From NCBI GenBank assembly GCA_051651645.1, contig JBOFSR010000093.1:1-42845 (forward strand): a stretch of DNA of 42,845 bases, read 5' to 3'. The translations under genes were made by a program, and so were the position numbers. Position 1 is the stretch's first letter, and each line of letters begins with the position of its first letter. The stretch is from JBOFSR01 sp051651645. Its GTDB lineage: Bacteria; Spirochaetota; Spirochaetia; Treponematales; Treponemataceae. A model generated the notes under the pieces. The model saw nothing but the letters and a program-made list of their open reading frames with translations. It was not told where the DNA came from and ran no database searches. Shown in pieces: positions 22,645 through 30,668 of the stretch.

Positions 22645-25164
22645 ATGATATTTGATTTAAGTGGACAGTGGAAATTATATCCAAAAAACATTACTGATGT
22701 TCCTGCTTCATACAAAAGCAAGCTAAAAAATCCTGTCGTTATGGACTTCCCTGGGGATGTTCATTCAGCCCTCATTGCGAATAATATTATTCCAGACCCC
22801 TACTACGGAAAAAATGAGCTTGATATTCAGTGGGTTGGGCAAATTGATTGGGTTGCAGAAAAAGAAGCGTTTGTGCCAAAAACTTTTTTGGCAGGTAAGC
22901 AATATATCGTTCTTGAAATGGCTGACACCTTTGTCGAGGTTTTTATCAATGATAAAAGCGTCGGTGCGTGTGATAATATGTTTGATTTATGGCGATTTGA
23001 AATTTCAAGTCAACTGGCCTCGTCAAAAAATATCGTTAAATTTGTTTTTTCTTCCGCGGAAAAAAAAGCGATTGAAAAAGCCAAATCCCTCCCCTATCCA
23101 ATTCCTTTTTCTGAATATCCCGTTTTTTCACCGCATCGTAATTTGGTGCGAAAGACGCAATGCCATGCAGGCTGGGATTGGGGACCATGTATTATGGCCT
23201 TTGGCGTTTATGGCTCTTTGTACTTTGAGCAATCCGCTAAAGGATTTGTCAACTATATTTTAGCAACGACGACTAAGGTCTCTGAAAATGAGTGGGATCT
23301 TGACGTTTCTTTTACCTATCGTGCAGTTTTGCCAGCCCCTCGGACAGTTACAATCACCTTAACAGGCAAGGGCATTGAAGAAACAACCGCCTCTTTTAAA
23401 GTTCAGCTGGTAAAGGGTGAAAATCAATTTTCAAAAAAAATGCGAGTAAAAAATCCTGAAATTTGGCAAACAGCCGACACTCTTGAAGGCGAAAATGAGC
23501 TGTATAAACTAACCGTAACGGTTGGCTCTGAAGCAAAGACAAAAAAAATTGCCTTTAGAACGCTCGAAGTTGTCTCCCAAGAAGACGAAGCGGGAAAATC
23601 ACTGTATTTCAAGGTAAATGGACGGCCTTTTTTTGCCAAGGGTTCAAACTGGATTCCCTGCGATGCGTTGCCAAGCCGTCAAACGCCAGAAAAATATGAA
23701 AGCCTTTTGCGATCCATGGTTGAAGCGAATATGAACTGCGTGCGCATTTGGGGTGGCGGTCAGTATGAAAAAGAGATTTTTTATGAATTGTGCGACCGCT
23801 TGGGAATTTTAATTTGGCATGACTGCATGTTTGCCTGCTCCTTGTATCCAGCCGACAAGGAATTCCTTGAAAGCGTACGAAAAGAAATCCACCACCAAAT
23901 TTTACGATTACAAAGCCATCCGTCAATAGCACTTTGGTGCGGAAACAACGAAGACTTGGGAGCTCTCACGTGGTACCCTGAGTCAATTAAAAACCGCGAT
24001 CGCTATCTTATTGATTATGATAGACTTAACGAAGGCGTTCTTGCAAAAGAAATTGCCCAGCTCGATCCATCTCGCACATGGTGGCCAAGCTCTCCGTCAG
24101 CAGGACCCAATGATTTTTCTGACAATTGGCACTCCGATGGCCGTGGCGATATGCATTACTGGACGGTTTGGCATGAAGGAAAAAGCTTTGACGCGTATCT
24201 TGATATTCGTCCTCGCTTTGTCTCAGAGTTTGGCTATCAATCGTTTCCCTCAATTGAAGGAATTGAGTCGTACGCCGATAAGTCCCAAATGAATTTAACC
24301 AGTCCCGTTATGGAATTTCATCAGCGAAATCCACGCGGAAACTCAATAATTCTTGAAAATTTTTCACGCTATTTTAGATTTCCAAACTCTTTTGAGTCAA
24401 TGATTTACTTAAGCCAAGTTCAGCAAGCCCTTGCAATAAAAACGGCAGTTGAGTACTGGCGAAGCCTGCGTCCTCATTGCATGGGTGCTATCATCTGGCA
24501 ACTCAATGACGTGTGGCCTGTTGCATCATGGTCATCAATTGAATATTCTGGCAAATGGAAGCTATTACACTATGCCACAAAGGATTTTTACGCACCGTTT
24601 GCTGTTTTTTCCTATAAAAAAGATGGAAAAGTTCATATCAATGTTGTAAATGACTGTGCAAGTAAAAAATCTTGTTCTGTAAATATGCGTTTAATTGATT
24701 TTGCAGGAACTGTAGTGAAGTCCGAAATAAAAAAGCTGACTGTGGCATCTGACAGTGTTGAGTCCTTTTTGTATGAAGAAGATTTTTCAACGGATGTTTT
24801 TTTGCACCTCCAATTACTCGATGAGAAAAATGAGGTTTGTTTTGAAAATCAACTTTTTTCTTCCTATTATAAAGAAAGCAATTTGAAAAAACCTCAAATT
24901 GAATGTGACCTTGCTCAAATTAATGCACAAGAATATGAACTTACGTTGAAGTCAAAAGCCCCTGCTTTTTTTGTCTCTCTTGATCTTCCCTGCGGCGGAG
25001 GTACTTTTAGCAAAAATATGTTTACGCTTTTGCCCAATGAGCCAAAGAAAATCAATTTTGTACAAAGTAAAATTGAGTCTTGTGCTGATTCAAAGAAAAT
25101 TGCATTACCGTATATAAAAAAAGAGCTTAAGGTTGTATCATTAGCGGACAGCTATATTTCTTAA
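22645..25164 (+). CDS. Beta-mannosidase, glycoside hydrolase family 2
   Basis: An 839-residue enzyme that should release mannose from beta-mannosides. It shows the GH2 order: jelly-roll N-domain (FDLSGQWKLYPK, VVMDFPGDVHSALI), HRNLVRKTQCHAGWDWGP typical of mannosidases, Ig-like part, then the barrel with NCVRIWGGGQYE, WCGNNED with acid/base Glu436, and FVSEFGYQSFPS with nucleophile Glu528. There is no signal peptide, so it works in the cytoplasm on imported oligosaccharides. The ATG at 22645 (MIFDLSGQWK) is preferred: an in-frame upstream start at 22597 precedes the promoter. Predicted leaderless. Confidence 0.92.
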   Translation: MIFDLSGQWKLYPKNITDVPASYKSKLKNPVVMDFPGDVHSALIANNIIPDPYYGKNELDIQWVGQIDWVAEKEAFVPKTFLAGKQYIVLEMADTFVEVFINDKSVGACDNMFDLWRFEISSQLASSKNIVKFVFSSAEKKAIEKAKSLPYPIPFSEYPVFSPHRNLVRKTQCHAGWDWGPCIMAFGVYGSLYFEQSAKGFVNYILATTTKVSENEWDLDVSFTYRAVLPAPRTVTITLTGKGIEETTASFKVQLVKGENQFSKKMRVKNPEIWQTADTLEGENELYKLTVTVGSEAKTKKIAFRTLEVVSQEDEAGKSLYFKVNGRPFFAKGSNWIPCDALPSRQTPEKYESLLRSMVEANMNCVRIWGGGQYEKEIFYELCDRLGILIWHDCMFACSLYPADKEFLESVRKEIHHQILRLQSHPSIALWCGNNEDLGALTWYPESIKNRDRYLIDYDRLNEGVLAKEIAQLDPSRTWWPSSPSAGPNDFSDNWHSDGRGDMHYWTVWHEGKSFDAYLDIRPRFVSEFGYQSFPSIEGIESYADKSQMNLTSPVMEFHQRNPRGNSIILENFSRYFRFPNSFESMIYLSQVQQALAIKTAVEYWRSLRPHCMGAIIWQLNDVWPVASWSSIEYSGKWKLLHYATKDFYAPFAVFSYKKDGKVHINVVNDCASKKSCSVNMRLIDFAGTVVKSEIKKLTVASDSVESFLYEEDFSTDVFLHLQLLDEKNEVCFENQLFSSYYKESNLKKPQIECDLAQINAQEYELTLKSKAPAFFVSLDLPCGGGTFSKNMFTLLPNEPKKINFVQSKIESCADSKKIALPYIKKELKVVSLADSYIS

Positions 25165-25216
25165 TATTTTAGTCGCTACTTACAACTAAAATTCATGCTA
25201 AACAGTGGAGAAGTCT

Positions 25217-26122
25217 ATGCACAAATCATATTTTGGTTCTGTTTTATTGTTCCTAGCTTCTATTATTTGGGGACTTGCATACATCCCTACACGATTTTTA
25301 GGAGAGCAGGGATTCGGTGTTTTTTTTGAACTTTTATGGCGTTTTTCAATTCCTGTAGTTATTTTAGGTCTTGTCTTTTTTAACACAATAAAAAAAATGA
25401 CTTTTGAGCAAAAAAAATATAGTATTCTAGCAGGCTTGGTTCTTTTTATTGGACTTTTTTGTGCCGTACAAGGCTTACGAATTGTTTCATCGCCAACGGT
25501 TGGATTTTTTCTTTTATCATTGAACACAATACTCATCCCTATTTATTTTTTAGTTAGACACAAGAAAAACCCATCTGTAATTGTTTTAAGCGCCTCAGTT
25601 GGAGCATTGATTGGCTCCATTTTGATGGCGTGGGGAGATCCTCGCGTTCCACCAAATTTTGGCACGCTTTTATGCTTCCTTTCAACCATTGCATTTTCAG
25701 CCTACATTGTAATTTCATCTGCCGTTGTCAAAGACGCACAGCCCGTAGGAATTCTTTTTTTTCACTGCGTCTCATTTGTTATAATTTGTATCCCGCTTTT
25801 TTTAATTTTTGAACTGAAAGCAATGCAGAATATTCCACTTGCCGCATGGAATAATCCATACTTATGGATTGCAGTTTTTTTTCAAGGACTTTGTTCTGGG
25901 ACAATTGCCTACCTACTCTTTTTTTGGGGAATGCGTTTTACCATTCCTGCCGCAGCCGCAATAATTCTTGCTATGCAAAGTGTTATAGGAGCATTCGCAG
26001 AGTTTATTTTATTTGGCGTTCGACTCATGCCATTAACATTACTGGGATGCATTTTAATTTTTACATCAACGCTGCTTGTATCAGTTTTTCCAGAAAAATG
26101 GGATAAAAAAGTACGTGAATGA
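25217..26122 (+). CDS. EamA-family (DMT) transporter
   Basis: A 301-residue membrane protein with about ten hydrophobic segments in two related halves. Hallmarks are SIIWGLAYIPTRFLGE at the start, GLRIVSSPTVGFFLLSLNTILIPIYF in the first half and FQGLCSGTIAYLLFFWGMRFTIPAAAAIILAMQSVIGAFAEF in the second, as in drug/metabolite exporters. Substrate unknown. The start at ATG 25217 has GGAG 7 nt upstream; an in-frame GTG at 25205 lies before that site. Its last codons overlap the start of the next gene. Confidence 0.88.
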   Translation: MHKSYFGSVLLFLASIIWGLAYIPTRFLGEQGFGVFFELLWRFSIPVVILGLVFFNTIKKMTFEQKKYSILAGLVLFIGLFCAVQGLRIVSSPTVGFFLLSLNTILIPIYFLVRHKKNPSVIVLSASVGALIGSILMAWGDPRVPPNFGTLLCFLSTIAFSAYIVISSAVVKDAQPVGILFFHCVSFVIICIPLFLIFELKAMQNIPLAAWNNPYLWIAVFFQGLCSGTIAYLLFFWGMRFTIPAAAAIILAMQSVIGAFAEFILFGVRLMPLTLLGCILIFTSTLLVSVFPEKWDKKVRE

Positions 26123-27746
26123 GATAACCTTTGATACTTTAACAGTCAAAATTTTACTCTTTTTTTTATCCTTTTGTGCTTTTTTTATCTTGCTAAAAAA
26201 CCGTAAGTCCTACTCAATTTTTCAACTTATTAGTGCAGCTTTATTATTCCTCTTATTTTTAAGCAGATTTTTTATCAACGCTTTTTTTTTACAGGACATT
26301 TTTTTCGATAAAATTCCTTTATTAGAAAAAAATTTTACGCTCATAAGCTTTTTGCTTTTTGCACTTTTTTTAATTGGAAAAAGCACAAAGGTTGATGAAG
26401 TTGACTCTGCCATAGAAGCTGATGAGTTAGACGTGAAAACTTTATACCAAAACAGCCTTTTTACTGCAGTACACGATTTTTTATTGTACGCTTCTGATTC
26501 CTTTGGAAAAAATAACGATTTGCTAAATTTTTTGGAATTTGCAAATAACACGCTTATCAGAGAAACTATCGCTGACGGTGGCATGTTTTTGCTTGTCAAT
26601 GACTTAGAAAATCAAATTGCGGTTAAAGCATTATCGGGTAATTTTCCTCCCCCATTCCGCTTACCTGACAATATTCCCTGCCAGCCATCACGCATTGAAA
26701 CCTACCTTCGATTTGCAAAATTCTCGCTTGACGAAAATATTTTTGGTAAAATTATTTCAAAAGGAGAGCCTGAACTAATTATTGATCCTTCTTCCGATAG
26801 CCGAATTTTTGAAAACGGCAGCGAAACTTTTATTAAATGCGGAAGTTATATTTTTATTCCTATAAAAAATCACGAGGTCTCAATTGCCCTAATTGCCTTA
26901 GCTCGAAAATCAACCTCAACTCCCTTTTCGCAAAAGGATTTTGAAGTAGCAAATTTTCTAGCAACATTAGTAAGCATGACGCTGAAAAATATCTACTCCT
27001 TCTATGAGTTTATTGAGTATGCAGAATTAAACCGTGAAATTGAAATAGCATGTATGCGCCGAGAAAAAATGCTAACAAAGTCGCTCAATACATTCAACAC
27101 ATTTTCAATTGGATTTCTTTTTAATCAAACCGAAAATGCATGCACCGACTACCATGAAGCACTTTTTAGCAAAAAAGATAAAGTAGTTTTTATGTGCATG
27201 GATGTTGAAGCCAATGGATTTAAATCCCTTGAAACAATGGTTGCAATTCGCTCCTTATTTCATTTGATAACAAATACCTCTCAAAATCCTTCTATAATGA
27301 TTGAATGGATTAATCGAAGCATCTCAACAAAGCTGTTTAAAAGCTCCAAAATCAACTTAAGCGTCATCTTGTTCAATCCTGAGACAAATACCATTCAATG
27401 CTCCCAAGCAGGAAATATCCCCGTTTACCTGATCAGAAAAGGCGTCGTTACAAAGTTGACAGAAAGCGGACTCTCAGTGGGAAATGATGCGAACACCAAG
27501 TATGTTTTGACAGAACAAAAGCTCAAAAAAGGTGATATCATTTGCATGTTTAGCGATGGAATTCTCAATACGATTAATTCAACAAAAAAATCCTACACCG
27601 AGGAAGAATTATTGCTGACGATTATTGAAGATAAGTTACACACAGCGCAAGAAATTACAACAAAAGCAAAATTACACATACGCACAATTGAAGGCATTAC
27701 ACCGCGATATGAAGATCAAACCTTATTTGTTTTAAAATCAAACTAG
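26115..27746 (+). CDS. Membrane-bound GAF-SpoIIE (PP2C-type) phosphatase
   Basis: About 543 residues from a GTG at 26115 that overlaps the EamA stop by 8 nt; the alternative ATG at 26076 lies deeper in the previous gene. Residues 5-85 hold two or three membrane segments. A GAF-like domain covers about 135-300 (GGMFLLVNDLENQIAVKAL...YIFIPIKNHEVSIALIALARK). The C-terminal part is an RsbU/SpoIIE-type phosphatase: VVFMCMDVEANGFKS with Asp363, QAGNIPVYLIRKG, GDIICMFSDGIL and EDQTLFVLK. The usual DVSGHG is DVEANG, keeping Asp and Gly but not the His. It may dephosphorylate an anti-sigma antagonist; no such gene is in the window. Confidence 0.8.
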   Translation: MNEITFDTLTVKILLFFLSFCAFFILLKNRKSYSIFQLISAALLFLLFLSRFFINAFFLQDIFFDKIPLLEKNFTLISFLLFALFLIGKSTKVDEVDSAIEADELDVKTLYQNSLFTAVHDFLLYASDSFGKNNDLLNFLEFANNTLIRETIADGGMFLLVNDLENQIAVKALSGNFPPPFRLPDNIPCQPSRIETYLRFAKFSLDENIFGKIISKGEPELIIDPSSDSRIFENGSETFIKCGSYIFIPIKNHEVSIALIALARKSTSTPFSQKDFEVANFLATLVSMTLKNIYSFYEFIEYAELNREIEIACMRREKMLTKSLNTFNTFSIGFLFNQTENACTDYHEALFSKKDKVVFMCMDVEANGFKSLETMVAIRSLFHLITNTSQNPSIMIEWINRSISTKLFKSSKINLSVILFNPETNTIQCSQAGNIPVYLIRKGVVTKLTESGLSVGNDANTKYVLTEQKLKKGDIICMFSDGILNTINSTKKSYTEEELLLTIIEDKLHTAQEITTKAKLHIRTIEGITPRYEDQTLFVLKSN

Positions 27747-27775
27747 GATTTTTAGATTTATGGGATTTTATGGTA

Positions 27776-27804
27776 TTGACACCAATCTTTTTGATAATTA
27801 CAAT
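27776..27804 (+). promoter_or_regulatory. Promoter of the 27832 barrel gene
   Basis: TTGACA (27776-27781), 17 nt, TACAAT (27799-27804). The leader is about 20 nt and carries GGAGG before the ATG. Confidence 0.8.
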
Positions 27805-27831
27805 GAAACTCAATTATATTTTGGAGGCTTT

Positions 27832-28332
27832 ATGAAAAAAAAAGTTCTTATTGTTTTAGTTGCATTGATGCTTTGTTGCAGTACAAACATTTTTGCTTTT
27901 GGAATTGGTGTACAAGGTGGATTTAGTTTTCCTAACCTTGGAAGTTTAGATATTACATTTAAGCTTGATTCTATACCTCTTATTTTTACGGCAAGTGCTT
28001 ATATGGGAAATACATTTTCGTTAGGTATTACCGCAGATTACTGGTTTTTTAACAGCCAAATTACAGGCCCTCTTTACTGGTTTGTTGGGGTTGGCGCAGG
28101 AGCGAGCTTCGCCATTGGAGATATTTTTGGAGCAAACATCGTAGCTCGAGTACCAATTGGCTTAAACATGTATTTTTTGAATAATACAATTGAACCATAT
28201 ATTCAGGTTCTTCCTGGTATTGGAGTACAAGTTGCACCAAAGGTGGGTGTAGGATTTGCTTTAGACGCAAATATTGGCATCCGATTCTGGATTCCAGCAA
28301 AAACGCTTCAAGCGAGTAAAGCAAGTAGCTAA
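27832..28332 (+). CDS. Small outer-membrane beta-barrel protein, BAPKO_0422/DUF3996-like
   Basis: A 166-residue protein from the ATG at 27832, which has GGAGG 6 nt upstream; a longer frame from 27760 starts before the promoter. The signal peptide ends at NIFAFG (about residue 22). The mature part is eight or so short strands: IGVQGGFSFPN, LDITFKLDSIPLIFTASAYMG, SLGITADYWFF, YWFVGVGAGASF, ANIVARVPIGLNMYF, IEPYIQVLPGIGVQV, GVGFALDANIGIRFWI. This pattern, with TADYWF and IGIRFW, resembles the spirochaetal BAPKO_0422 family. The role is unknown. Confidence 0.7.
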   Translation: MKKKVLIVLVALMLCCSTNIFAFGIGVQGGFSFPNLGSLDITFKLDSIPLIFTASAYMGNTFSLGITADYWFFNSQITGPLYWFVGVGAGASFAIGDIFGANIVARVPIGLNMYFLNNTIEPYIQVLPGIGVQVAPKVGVGFALDANIGIRFWIPAKTLQASKASS

Positions 28333-28354
28333 ATTTACTTTACATAATTTTATA

Positions 28355-28402
28355 GTCGAAAGGATTCATATTTTTATAAATCTTTTCGACGCAATCTTTT
28401 TT
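28355..28402 (+). terminator. Rho-independent terminator of the 27832 gene
   Basis: GTCGAAAGGATT (28355-28366) pairs with AATCTTTTCGAC (28379-28390, one wobble) and is followed by GCAATCTTTTTTATC. It ends about 28 nt before the aspS -35 box. Confidence 0.8.
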
Positions 28403-28429
28403 ATCTAATCACTAAAAATCTTCTGCATC

Positions 28430-28458
28430 TTGATTTTCCTTTTTTTTTCAGTTAAAAT
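28430..28458 (+). promoter_or_regulatory. Promoter of aspS (leaderless geometry)
   Basis: TTGATT (28430-28435), 17 nt, TAAAAT (28453-28458), then 6 nt to the ATG at 28465. No Shine-Dalgarno is present. Confidence 0.7.
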
Positions 28459-28464
28459 CAATTC

Positions 28465-30261
28465 ATGAAATTACAACGAACTCACTCATGTGGGGAATTA
28501 ACAAAAAACAATAGCAAACAAACAATTATTTTAAATGGATGGATTTTTCGTCTTCGCGAGCATGGAGGAATTATTTTTATAAATTTGCGTGATCGATATG
28601 GAATTACACAAGTTGTGATTGATTCTGACTCGCCTGCAAATCTTTCTGAGCTTGCAAAAGACCTTAAAATGGAGTTTTGCATTGCCGTCGCGGGATTTGT
28701 TCGGTGCCGTCCTGACTCCATGATAAACAAAGATATGCCAACGGGTGAAGTTGAGCTCGTCGCTCAAAAAATTGAAATTCTGAATAAATGCGAAACACTT
28801 CCTTTTATGATCGATGAGGTTGCAAAAGATGGAACGCCTGTCATTCCAAATGAAGATTTACGCCTGAAATATCGCTATTTAGACCTGCGATCCGCTTCAA
28901 TGCAACATCACATAGCCTTGCGTTCTAAAGTAACACTTGCAGTGCGAAATTTTTTATCTGAAAACGGTTTTTACGAAATTGAAACCCCGACCTTTATAAA
29001 ATCAACTCCCGAGGGAGCTCGTGATTATCTTGTGCCTTCTCGATTGTATCCAGGTCAGTTTTATGCCCTGCCACAGTCGCCTCAATTGTACAAGCAAATC
29101 CTTATGGTTGGCGGATTTGATAAATATTTCCAGATTGCACGCTGCTACCGCGATGAGGATGCACGAGGGGATCGTCAGCCTGAGTTTACGCAAATTGATA
29201 TGGAAATGAGTTTTGTTGCGCGTGATGACGTGCTTTCGATTACCGAACAAATGATGAGCTATATTTTCAAAAAAACGATAAATATTGATTTACCCTTGCC
29301 ATTTACACGCATTACGTATGATGATGCAATCAATCTTTATGGCACGGACAAGCCTGAACTTAGATTTGATATGAAAATGCAAGATGCGGCCTTTATGGCA
29401 GAAATTGGTAGTTTTCAAGCATTTAAAAATGCCATTGAGGCAAAAGGATGTATCAAAGCTCTTGTTGTGCCAAAGGCTGCTGAGGCTTATAGTCGTAAAA
29501 AAATAGAGGAACTTGAGGCAACGGCAAAAATTTTCAAGTGCAATGGACTTGGCTGGATGAAAGTTGGTGCTACAGATGAAAATCCTGCAATTGAAGGCGG
29601 AATTGCTAAGTTTTTTGAAGGACAAGCAAAACTCATTTGTGAAACCCTTCAAGCAAAATCAGGCGACCTTCTACTTTTTGTTGCCGATACAAAATCAAAA
29701 GTTGCTTGCTCCTCTCTTGGAGCTGTTCGATCAAAGCTTGGAAGGGACTTAAATCTTTGTAACAATGATGCTTTTGCCTTTGCATGGATTATTGATTTTC
29801 CTATGTTTGAATGGAATGAAGAGGCCTCCAAATGGGATACAGCACATCACATGTTCACTATGCCACAAGCACAATATCACGGCAGTCTTGAAAGCGATCC
29901 TGCAAGCGTCAAAGGCGATTTGTATGACCTTGTTTTGAACGGCTGCGAGCTTGCGTCAGGCTCAATACGAATTCATAATCCTGAGTTGCAAAATCGCATT
30001 TTCGATATTGTTGGCTATAATAAGGCGGAAGCCGAAAAGAAATTTGGCTTTTTAACGCAAGCTTTTAAATATGGTGCTCCTCCTCATGGTGGCATTGCAC
30101 CAGGTCTTGATCGACTGGTCATGCTTATGTGCAAGGAAACCTCCATCAAAGAAGTGATTGCATTCCCAAAAAACAGCTTTGCCGTTAGCCCTATGGATGA
30201 ATGTCCAAGCACTGTTGACCAAGCACAATTAGATGAATTAAAAATTAAATTTATTGAGTAG
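28465..30261 (+). CDS. aspS: Aspartyl-tRNA synthetase
   Basis: A 598-residue class II synthetase of the bacterial type. The N-terminal anticodon-binding OB fold includes GWIFRLREHGGIIFINLRDRYG. The catalytic core has ETPTFIKSTPEGARDYLVPSR, ALPQSPQLYKQ, FQIARCYRDEDARGDRQPEFTQIDMEM (motif 2) and PGLDRLVMLM (motif 3). A GAD insert of about 120 residues lies between motifs 2 and 3 (about 290-410). Length matches bacterial AspRS. Whether it also charges tRNA-Asn cannot be judged from the sequence alone. The gene is monocistronic and its mRNA is predicted leaderless. Confidence 0.96.
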   Translation: MKLQRTHSCGELTKNNSKQTIILNGWIFRLREHGGIIFINLRDRYGITQVVIDSDSPANLSELAKDLKMEFCIAVAGFVRCRPDSMINKDMPTGEVELVAQKIEILNKCETLPFMIDEVAKDGTPVIPNEDLRLKYRYLDLRSASMQHHIALRSKVTLAVRNFLSENGFYEIETPTFIKSTPEGARDYLVPSRLYPGQFYALPQSPQLYKQILMVGGFDKYFQIARCYRDEDARGDRQPEFTQIDMEMSFVARDDVLSITEQMMSYIFKKTINIDLPLPFTRITYDDAINLYGTDKPELRFDMKMQDAAFMAEIGSFQAFKNAIEAKGCIKALVVPKAAEAYSRKKIEELEATAKIFKCNGLGWMKVGATDENPAIEGGIAKFFEGQAKLICETLQAKSGDLLLFVADTKSKVACSSLGAVRSKLGRDLNLCNNDAFAFAWIIDFPMFEWNEEASKWDTAHHMFTMPQAQYHGSLESDPASVKGDLYDLVLNGCELASGSIRIHNPELQNRIFDIVGYNKAEAEKKFGFLTQAFKYGAPPHGGIAPGLDRLVMLMCKETSIKEVIAFPKNSFAVSPMDECPSTVDQAQLDELKIKFIE

Positions 30262-30293
30262 ATTCAAAGCGATTTTGACTATTTAAAAATAAC

Positions 30294-30340
30294 AGAGATA
30301 GAAGCATATAATTGCTAGTAAACAATGAACTTCTATCTCT
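30294..30340. terminator. Inverted repeat downstream of aspS
   Basis: AGAGATAGAAG (30294-30304) pairs perfectly with CTTCTATCTCT (30330-30340) across a 25-nt loop. It lies between aspS and the convergent tRNA genes. A T-run is lacking, so terminator function is a guess. Confidence 0.4.
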
Positions 30341-30401
30341 TAATTATGTCCGTCACTATAATCTGATTGTTATCAATCTTTGAAAGTTAATAGAAAAGAA
30401 A

Positions 30402-30483
30402 TGGAGAGAGAAGGATTCGAACCTTCGAAGGCTGAGCCAACAGATTTACAGTCTGCCCCCTTTGACCACTCGGGAACCTCTCC
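30402..30483 (-). tRNA. tRNA-Tyr (GUA)
   Basis: Minus-strand 82-nt class II tRNA: acceptor GGAGAGG with CTCTCC at the 3' end, anticodon region CAGACTGTAAATCTG with GTA, a long variable arm (TTGGCTCAGCCTTCG), T-arm AAGGTTCGAATCCTT and discriminator A. It lies 14 nt downstream of tRNA-Thr and shares its promoter. Confidence 0.93.
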
Positions 30484-30497
30484 AATAATACAAAACT

Positions 30498-30571
30498 AGC
30501 CAACTTAGGGATTCGAACCCTAGACCCCGAGATTACAAATCACGTGCTCTGGCCAGCTGAGCTAAGTTGGC
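30498..30571 (-). tRNA. tRNA-Thr (UGU)
   Basis: Minus-strand 74-nt tRNA: acceptor GCCAACT/AGTTGGC, D-arm GCTCAGCTGGCCAGAGC, anticodon loop TTTGTAA with TGT, T-arm CTAGGGTTCGAATCCCTA, discriminator T. The anticodon stem CGTGA/TCTCG has a U-U opposition at its middle pair. Confidence 0.92.
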
Positions 30572-30582
30572 ATAGTTGTAAA

Positions 30583-30611
30583 ATAATAGCTGAAATAAAA
30601 AAAAAGGTCAA
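30583..30611 (-). promoter_or_regulatory. Promoter of the tRNA-Thr/tRNA-Tyr unit
   Basis: On the minus strand TTGACC (30606-30611), 17 nt, TATTAT (30583-30588), ending 11 nt before tRNA-Thr. Confidence 0.75.
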
Positions 30612-30668
30612 GTATTTTTAGTTGAATTATCAAATATTTCATTCATCAATTTAGCTAATACAAATAAT

